Shown here: piece after piece, positions 6,637-11,293 of the stretch
Numbering within the stretch: the stretch's first letter is position 1
How the letters are laid out: every line of letters starts with the position of its first letter
NCBI GenBank assembly: GCA_039680225.1
Contig: JBDKTK010000437.1
Span: 1-11,293 of the forward strand
Direction of reading: 5' to 3'
Source of the DNA: JBDKTK01 sp039680225
GTDB lineage: Bacteria; Desulfobacterota; Syntrophia; Syntrophales; UBA4778
Length of the DNA stretch: 11,293 nucleotides
Position numbers and translations under genes: made by a program
Notes under the pieces: generated by a model
What the model saw: the letters and a program-made list of their open reading frames with translations, nothing else
Told to the model about the DNA's origin: nothing
The model's database searches: none

Positions 6637-9063
6637 TTAATCAGCCTTGAGCTTCAGCTCGATATTTTGGATCTTGTTATGGTCTGCGGCGGAGATCCTG
6701 GTATCGCCGAGCCTGACGACCACCTTTTCGATTTTGCCGTTGAACTTGAACGGCACGTCGTAGTCCAGGCTTGCGGGTGTGCCGGTATCTTCGCCGATAT
6801 CAAAGGTCTCATCCATCGAATAGCGGATGGGGACGGTCCGGTCGATCCGGCCCCGGGCGACCTGCCTGCCGTCAACGCTGATCGTGCCGGCGCCTCCTCT
6901 GCCGATGCCGCCGCCGTCATACTGGAAATCGAAGACAACGGTATGCCTGCCGGGCGTCAGCGGGTCCGCGGCCGCGATGTTGTAGTGGGCCACGTTGGCC
7001 ACGTTGTAGTGAAATACCGGTGTGCCTTTCTCCAGCATCAGCGCGTAGCCGCCGGGCAGGCCGCCGTGCGTCACCAGTACGCCTTGCGCACCGCCCTCAG
7101 GAATCACCACTTCGGCGGTGATGCGGTACGACTTGTTCTTCAGGTTCGGCGCCGCGCCCTCAGGGATGCGCTTTACGGCCCCGAAGTAGGTGAACTCGCT
7201 CCGGCCGCGCGTCAGACTGGGACGGATGGACGGGTCCATCCTCTCCGTGCCGCTGTCGTCAAGCGGCAGCACATTGTATTTGGCCGCCTCGGCATAGAAC
7301 AGATACTGGAGTTCGCGAAGCTTGTCGGGATACCTGGCCGCAAGGTTGACGGCCTGGCTGAAGTCTTTTGCGACATTATAAAGCTCCCAGTTGTAGCCGG
7401 TGATCACATCGGGCCGGGCGCGCTTTGTCTGGTCTTCCCAGGTCGCCGCCGGAGGTGTGGTGCACGCCACCCAGCCGTCGTGATAGATGGCGCGGAAGGC
7501 GAATACCTCGAAATACTGCGTGCGGCGTCTGGAGGGAACGTCCGGACGGTCAAAGCTGTATGCCATGCTCACACCCTCGATCGGTTTTTGAGCCACGCCG
7601 TTGACGGAAGAAGGCTGTTCGATCCCGGTTGCCTCAAGGATTGTGGGCACGATGTCGATCACGTGGTGCCACTGCGTCCGGATGCCGCCCTTGTCCCTGA
7701 TGCCGGCGGGCCAGGAGACGACCAGCCCGTTGGCGGTGCCGCCGTAGTGGGAGGCTACCGCCTTGACCCACTGGAACGGGGTATTCATGGCGTGCGCCCA
7801 CCCGACCGGATAGTGGTTATGCGTTTTCCACGTGCCCAGGTTGTCCTTTTGTTTCAGGATCTCCCGGTAATCTTCCGCAATCATGTTAAAAAAGCTCATT
7901 TCGTTATAGGAGCCCTGGACCGTGCCCTCGGCGCTGGCGCCGTTGTCGCCGGAGATATAAACAACCAGAGTGTTTTCCATCTGGCCCATCTGCTCAATCG
8001 CATCCAGGACCCGGCCGACGTTATAGTCGGTCTGGGAAAGATAGCCGGCGTAAATCTCCATCATGTACGCATAGAGCTGCTTCTGCTCCGGGTTGAGAGA
8101 GTCCCAGGCCGGTATCTGCGCGTGGCGCTTTGTCAACCTGGTGTCGGCTGGGACAATGCCCAGCTTCTTTTGCCGCGCCAGCGTCTCCTCGCGCATCTTG
8201 TCCCATCCCTGGTCGAACTTCCCTTTGTAGTTCGCTACCCATTCCTTTTTCGGATGGTGCGGGGCGTGTGTGGCGCCCGGCGCATAGTAAAGGAAAAACG
8301 GCCGGTCGGGCGCGACCGCCTTCTGGTTGCGCACCCACTGGATGGCCTGGTCTGCCAGATCGTAATCCAGATTGTAATCGGGGTTTCCCAGATAAGGTTC
8401 GATCGGATTGGTCCCGTCAAAGACCGCCGGCCGCCACTGGCTGGTCTCTCCGCCGATGAAGCCGTAGAGCTTCTCGAAGCCCAGACTGGTCGGCCACAGA
8501 TCGAACGGTCCTGCCTGGCTGTTTTGCCAGTCGGGCACGTTGTGGTTCTTGCCGATCCAGGCGGTGTTCCAGCCCTTCTGCCTGAGGACTTCGGCAACCG
8601 TCGCGGTGTCCTTGCCCATCAGGCTGTCGTACCCGGGGTACCCCGTGGCAAATTCCATGATATTCCCGGTATGCGCCGAGTGGTGGTTGCGGCCGGTGAG
8701 CAGCGCGGCGCGCGTGGGCGACGAAATGGACGTGGTGTGGAACTGAGTGTAGCGCAGCCCTTTCCCGGCCAGCCTGTCAAGGTTGGGCGTGTTACAAGGA
8801 CCGCCGAACGTGCTCGATGAACCGTAGCCCGCATCATCGAGGATTATCACGACGACGTTGGGCGCCCCCTTGGGTGCGTGTACAGGCTGGGGGAAATCAG
8901 ACTTCGAGTCCTTCACGCTCAGCCCGATCTGCCCCTTGAACGGGGCCGGCGGGGCCGGAAGGACTTCCTGGGCGGAAGCGCCGCTGAACAGCGCCCCCCC
9001 CGCCAGCACCGAACCGATCGCGACACTGATGCCGGTTCTGCTGCGTGCGGTAAATTTATTCAT
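6637..9063 (-). CDS. Secreted large arylsulfatase, serine-type
   Basis: The 808-residue protein hydrolyses sulfate esters (family S1, alkaline-phosphatase fold). A Sec signal peptide ends at ASA, residues 29-31, placing it in the periplasm or outside. Metal-binding Asp76-Asp77 lie in VIILDDAGYGS. The formylglycine signature is S114-S-P-T-R followed by AALLTGRNHH (119-128), so the modified residue is Ser114 (codon TCG), not Cys. Further active-site landmarks are TAWIGKNHN (168-175), His266 in GATHAPHH, Asp373-Asn374 in YISGDNGAS and the Lys434-His439 region (WVKAVASHYGGT). Length and motifs match the large arylsulfatases such as mycobacterial AtsA (about 787 residues). The last 200 or so residues (from about 600) form a separate beta-rich module with a jelly-roll look (GYALMLEKGTPVFHYNV, VVFDFQYDGGGIG). 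AAAGGAG precedes the ATG. It lies 38 bases after the ABM gene. The substrate is unknown. Confidence 0.94.
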   Translation of the reverse strand: MNKFTARSRTGISVAIGSVLAGGALFSGASAQEVLPAPPAPFKGQIGLSVKDSKSDFPQPVHAPKGAPNVVVIILDDAGYGSSSTFGGPCNTPNLDRLAGKGLRYTQFHTTSISSPTRAALLTGRNHHSAHTGNIMEFATGYPGYDSLMGKDTATVAEVLRQKGWNTAWIGKNHNVPDWQNSQAGPFDLWPTSLGFEKLYGFIGGETSQWRPAVFDGTNPIEPYLGNPDYNLDYDLADQAIQWVRNQKAVAPDRPFFLYYAPGATHAPHHPKKEWVANYKGKFDQGWDKMREETLARQKKLGIVPADTRLTKRHAQIPAWDSLNPEQKQLYAYMMEIYAGYLSQTDYNVGRVLDAIEQMGQMENTLVVYISGDNGASAEGTVQGSYNEMSFFNMIAEDYREILKQKDNLGTWKTHNHYPVGWAHAMNTPFQWVKAVASHYGGTANGLVVSWPAGIRDKGGIRTQWHHVIDIVPTILEATGIEQPSSVNGVAQKPIEGVSMAYSFDRPDVPSRRRTQYFEVFAFRAIYHDGWVACTTPPAATWEDQTKRARPDVITGYNWELYNVAKDFSQAVNLAARYPDKLRELQYLFYAEAAKYNVLPLDDSGTERMDPSIRPSLTRGRSEFTYFGAVKRIPEGAAPNLKNKSYRITAEVVIPEGGAQGVLVTHGGLPGGYALMLEKGTPVFHYNVANVAHYNIAAADPLTPGRHTVVFDFQYDGGGIGRGGAGTISVDGRQVARGRIDRTVPIRYSMDETFDIGEDTGTPASLDYDVPFKFNGKIEKVVVRLGDTRISAADHNKIQNIELKLKAD

Positions 9064-9101
9064 ATTTTTTACTCCTTTCCATACTCCCGGCTTAAGCAGG
9101 G

Positions 9102-9428
9102 TTATTTCTCCTTTGTTCTCATCTTCTTGAGGGCGCTCATCCCCGCCCAGGGCTCGTTGCCCCCGAGCTTGACGCGCGGCGATTCGCTCAACAGATCAAT
9201 GGCCCCGAGGAGGGCCCCTCCCCAGAATGAATTCATAAACTGTTCAAGGCTTGCCCGCGCATCCCAATCGACCTCAAGCAGAAATATCTCTCCGTCCTCC
9301 AGATCCCGGCAGACCCGGCAACCACGGCAGCCCTTCTCATTGCGGACCGAGGGAAGCAGCGCCTGCAGTGTAAGATAAAGTTCCCGGGCCTTCTCCAGCC
9401 TGACCCTCATCTCAACCGTGATCTTCAT
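9102..9428 (-). CDS. ABM-domain protein (antibiotic biosynthesis monooxygenase / quinol monooxygenase-like)
   Basis: With the ATG at 9428 the protein has 108 residues, the usual size of a single ABM ferredoxin-like fold. The pattern MKITVEMRVRLEKARELYLT (first strand and helix), LLPSVRNEKGC, RDLEDGEIFLLEVDWDARAS and LEQFMNSFWGGALLGAIDLL follows the family's beta-alpha-beta-beta order with the Trp-containing strand. Family members are small cofactor-free oxygenases acting on quinols or aromatic polyketides, or stress proteins; many are only predicted. Here the segment usually read as GCLSYR is replaced by GCRGCRVC, giving Cys34, Cys37 and Cys40 in a CxxCxxC array, which is unusual. A longer GTG start at 9482 was rejected: it gives a His/Arg-rich leader and lies upstream of the predicted transcript start. 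The Shine-Dalgarno sequence (AGGG) is modest. It is the first gene of the sulfatase cluster. Confidence 0.78.
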   Translation of the reverse strand: MKITVEMRVRLEKARELYLTLQALLPSVRNEKGCRGCRVCRDLEDGEIFLLEVDWDARASLEQFMNSFWGGALLGAIDLLSESPRVKLGGNEPWAGMSALKKMRTKEK

Positions 9429-9440
9429 GGACGCCCTGTA

Positions 9441-9462
9441 CGGCCCCTGACACCGGGAGCCG
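9441..9462 (-). promoter_or_regulatory. Short hairpin in the predicted 5' leader of the cluster
   Basis: In the minus-strand transcript CGGCUCC (9462-9456) can pair with GGGGCCG (9447-9441), seven pairs including one G-U, around an 8-base loop. It sits between the predicted transcript start near 9476 and the ATG at 9428, ending 12 bases before the start codon. It could affect translation of the first gene; too short for a known riboswitch. Confidence 0.25.
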
Positions 9463-9486
9463 CGATGTTTATGATGATGCACAGAT

Positions 9487-9502
9487 TACAAGAAGCGTTC
9501 CA
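9487..9502 (-). promoter_or_regulatory. Candidate sigma54 (-24/-12) promoter of the sulfatase cluster
   Basis: On the minus strand TGGAACGCTTCTTGTA matches the sigma54 consensus TGGCACG-N4-TTGCW at all but two positions (C to A at the fourth base; the -12 dinucleotide is GT instead of GC). The spacing from GG to the -12 pair is the required 10 bases. Transcription would begin near 9476, leaving a leader of about 48 bases to the ATG at 9428. The gene immediately upstream encodes a sigma54 activator on the same strand, which raises the credibility of the call. Confidence 0.5.
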
Positions 9503-9530
9503 GGAGGGGAGAAACGGTGTCTGGATCGAT

Positions 9531-9543
9531 AAAATGATTGATT
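9531..9543 (-). promoter_or_regulatory. IHF-like site between activator site and promoter
   Basis: On the minus strand AATCAATCATTTT fits the IHF consensus WATCAANNNNTTR at every defined position except the last. It lies in an A/T-rich stretch (9528-9562), centred about 60 bases upstream of the predicted transcript start, where IHF typically bends DNA at sigma54 promoters. A 13-base degenerate match in A/T-rich DNA can arise by chance. Confidence 0.3.
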
Positions 9544-9593
9544 TTATTGGGTTAATTATGAATCAGGAAGCGGCCGGCCAGGAGGCGGCGCTC

Positions 9594-9625
9594 TCAATAT
9601 ATTGATATTCTGCAGAATATTGATA
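9594..9625. promoter_or_regulatory. Palindromic cluster, candidate enhancer (UAS) for the sigma54 activator
   Basis: Two perfect palindromes abut: CAATATATTG (9595-9604) and ATATTCTGCAGAATAT (9605-9620). The same stretch holds a direct repeat ATATTGATA at 9599-9607 and 9617-9625 (18-base period), plus an inverted partial copy TCAATAT at 9594-9600. The cluster is centred about 135 bases upstream of the predicted start, within the usual range for enhancer sites of sigma54 activators, and begins 16 bases beyond the activator's own stop codon. No T-run follows, so a terminator role is unlikely. Confidence 0.45.
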
Positions 9626-9640
9626 GCAAAAAGTTGATAC

Positions 9641-11293
9641 TTAATTGCGTTTGATGCCCAGCTTGTTGAGCCGGAACCGCAGGGTGCTGGGATGGATTTT
9701 GAGGATGGCGGCGGCCCCGCCCGGCCCGTTTATTTTCCAGCCCGTTTCATTGAGGACCCTGAGGATGTGCTCCCTTTCCATCGCGGCAAGGTCCTTAACG
9801 GCCCCTTCCCTTGTTTCCGAAGGGCCGTGTTCAAGCCCCTCCGCCAGATGCAGGACCTGTCCCGTGCTGGTGATGACCGCCCTTTCGATCACGTGCTCCA
9901 GTTCCCTGACGTTGCCGGGCCAGGAGTACTCCTGAAGGGTTTTTATTGTTTCCTTCGGGATGCTTTTGATCTGCCTGCCGATCTTCCGCGCGTACCGGTC
10001 GATGAAATAATGCACCAGCTGCGGGATGTCCCCGTAGCGCATCCTCAGGGGCGGGATGGAGACGGGGAACACGTTGAGACGGTAATAGAGGTCCTCCCGG
10101 AAACGGTTCCGGCGCACCTCCTCCTTCAGGTCGCGGCTCGTCGAGGCGATCACCCTTGCGTCCACTTTAATTGTACGGGAGCTCCCGAGCCTTTCGAACT
10201 CGCCCTCCTGCAGCACTCTCAAGAGCTTGGCCTGGAGTTCCAGCGGCATCTCGCCGATCTCGTCAAGGAATATCGTCCCGCCGTGCGCCACCTCGAACCG
10301 TCCTTCCTGCCTGGTGTGGGCGCCCGTGAAGGCCCCCTTCTCGCGCCCGAAGAGTTCGCTCTCGATAAGGTTTGCGGGCAGGGCGGCGCAGTTTACGGTG
10401 ATCAGCGGCCTGTCCTTTCGGGCGCTCAATTCATGAATGGCATGGGCCACGAGCCCCTTGCCCGTGCCGGTCTCGCCGAGGACCAGGACTGTTGCGTCGG
10501 TCGGGGCGACCTGCCGGATCTTGAAGAAGACATACTGGAGCACCTCGCTGCCGCCGACGATGTTCTGGATGCCCTTCCCCATCCGGATCTCCTCGCGAAG
10601 ATAAACATTCTCCTTCTCCAGCTGTAGCTTCAGGCGCTCGATCTCTTCGAGGCGCTCCCGGAGTTCGGCTTCCATCCGCTTTCGGTCCGTCACGTCGGTG
10701 GACGCCCCCATCAGGCGCTCCGGATTTTCCGGGGTCCTGGGAAACGGGCTGCCGCGAAACGCTATCCAGCGGACTGTCCCGTCCGGGCTGGGGATGCGGT
10801 ATTCGATATCCAGGGACTCCTGCTTCTTCAGGCTCCTGCAGATCAGTTTCCTGACGCTCTTGCGGTCATCGGGATGGACCGCCGCGAGGAACCGCTCGAG
10901 CGGCAGTTCCTCGTCCGGAGAGAAATTGGACAGTTCGCGGAACTTCGGGGTGGCCCAGACAATGCCCCTTTCCGCCTCCATTATCCACAGGCCCGCCTGC
11001 GCCGCGGAGGACGCCAGGCTCAGCCGCTCCTGGCTCTCGCGGACCCTCTGCTCCCCCCTGCTGCGCTCCAGCCCATTGACGAAAAGTTCCCCGAGCAGGC
11101 GCAGCCTTGGAATGTATTCTTCCGTGCAGGCTCGATAGTTTTCGGCCGAGCATATTCCAAGTGTGTATTCGGCGGACCTCAGGGCGGCAATGGGAATGTA
11201 CAGGCCCGACCGGATGTTCCAGGCCTTCAGTGACTTTATATCGACTGCGGCATCCGGGGGCAGGTGATCGAGCGTCGGGAACAGGACATACTC
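9641..11293 (-). CDS. Sigma54-dependent transcriptional activator, GAF-PAS-AAA+-HTH, N-terminus cut by window edge
   Basis: The frame is open to base 11293, so the first 550 visible residues lack the true start; an internal Met at 10981 is not the start. Residues 1-75 look like the end of a GAF domain (WNIRSGLYIPIAAL, YTLGICSAE). A PAS_3 domain follows (about 85-203, with AAVHPDDRK and DVTDRKRMEAEL), then a coiled coil (205-235). The AAA+ domain (about 241-475) is complete: Walker A GETGTGKG (273-280), the sigma54-contacting GAFTGA loop (320-325), Walker B IFLDE (341-345) and the arginine-finger region FREDLYYRL (398-406). The C-terminus is a Fis-type helix-turn-helix (PGGAAAILKIHPSTLRFRLN, 524-543), ending IKRN. 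It should remodel sigma54 polymerase on sensing a small molecule or redox signal through GAF/PAS. No receiver domain is visible. Position and DNA sites suggest it controls the downstream sulfatase cluster. Confidence 0.95.
   Translation of the reverse strand, partial: EYVLFPTLDHLPPDAAVDIKSLKAWNIRSGLYIPIAALRSAEYTLGICSAENYRACTEEYIPRLRLLGELFVNGLERSRGEQRVRESQERLSLASSAAQAGLWIMEAERGIVWATPKFRELSNFSPDEELPLERFLAAVHPDDRKSVRKLICRSLKKQESLDIEYRIPSPDGTVRWIAFRGSPFPRTPENPERLMGASTDVTDRKRMEAELRERLEEIERLKLQLEKENVYLREEIRMGKGIQNIVGGSEVLQYVFFKIRQVAPTDATVLVLGETGTGKGLVAHAIHELSARKDRPLITVNCAALPANLIESELFGREKGAFTGAHTRQEGRFEVAHGGTIFLDEIGEMPLELQAKLLRVLQEGEFERLGSSRTIKVDARVIASTSRDLKEEVRRNRFREDLYYRLNVFPVSIPPLRMRYGDIPQLVHYFIDRYARKIGRQIKSIPKETIKTLQEYSWPGNVRELEHVIERAVITSTGQVLHLAEGLEHGPSETREGAVKDLAAMEREHILRVLNETGWKINGPGGAAAILKIHPSTLRFRLNKLGIKRN

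Noticed and set aside
6547..8820. A 757-codon open frame on the plus strand, antisense to the sulfatase
   Set aside because: It mirrors the codon phase of the high-GC sulfatase gene, shows no recognisable domain, and the minus-strand gene has complete motifs, signal peptide and Shine-Dalgarno sequence.
9429..9482. GTG start at 9482 for the ABM gene
   Set aside because: It adds a His/Arg-rich leader not typical of the family and lies upstream of the predicted transcript start.
9566..9580. TGGCCGGCCGCTTCC on the minus strand as a sigma54 promoter
   Set aside because: The -12 GC at the required 10-base spacing is missing; the element at 9487-9502 fits far better.
9692..10627. A 311-codon plus-strand open frame opposite the activator
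   Set aside because: The minus-strand AAA+ motifs are complete; the plus-strand product has no recognisable family features.

Overview
The window looks like chromosomal DNA of a Gram-negative bacterium with anaerobic or facultative habits, plausibly a member of the Desulfobacterota or a similar lineage. The Gram-negative call rests on two outer-membrane beta-barrel proteins with signal peptides and aromatic C-termini. A CheB-CheR fusion, a PAS histidine kinase, a GAF-PAS sigma54 activator and a serine-type sulfatase (matured by an oxygen-sensitive radical enzyme) fit that picture. The lineage is inferred from gene style only; nothing in the window fixes it.

Layout. (1) 1-1043, minus strand: N-terminal part of a CheB-CheR fusion that runs off the left edge. 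(2) 1291-2754, plus strand: a soluble PAS histidine kinase, divergent from the CheB-CheR gene, with an odd C-terminal tail that begins at a C7 tract and overlapping inverted repeats. (3) 2777-4192, minus strand: azlC and azlD (branched-chain amino-acid exporter, overlapping by 13 bases), then a small cupin. (4) 4355-9428, minus strand: a four-gene cluster, in transcription order an ABM-fold monooxygenase-like protein, a large secreted arylsulfatase, an outer-membrane barrel of the 'neuromedin U'/transporter type, and a FadL/OmpP1-type channel. (5) 9641-11293, minus strand: a sigma54 enhancer-binding protein (GAF-PAS-AAA+-HTH), open at the right edge.

The most coherent system is (4) plus (5). 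In the 212 bases between activator and cluster I see, in the expected order and spacing, a palindromic A/T-rich element (candidate activator site), an IHF-like site, and a -24/-12 element about 60 bases upstream of the first start codon. The model is that the activator senses a compound or metabolic state and switches on, from a sigma54 promoter, a module that cleaves a sulfate ester in the periplasm, moves substrate or hydrophobic product through two outer-membrane channels, and processes a product with the ABM protein. The sulfatase carries Ser where its relatives (such as mycobacterial AtsA) carry Cys, so it should need a radical-SAM maturase (anSME/AtsB type) that is not in this window. 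The substrate is unknown.

Every stretch over 150 bases without a gene was read: 1044-1290 (divergent promoters) and 9429-9640 (the sigma54 control region). No tRNA, rRNA, CRISPR array, insertion sequence or phage gene was seen.
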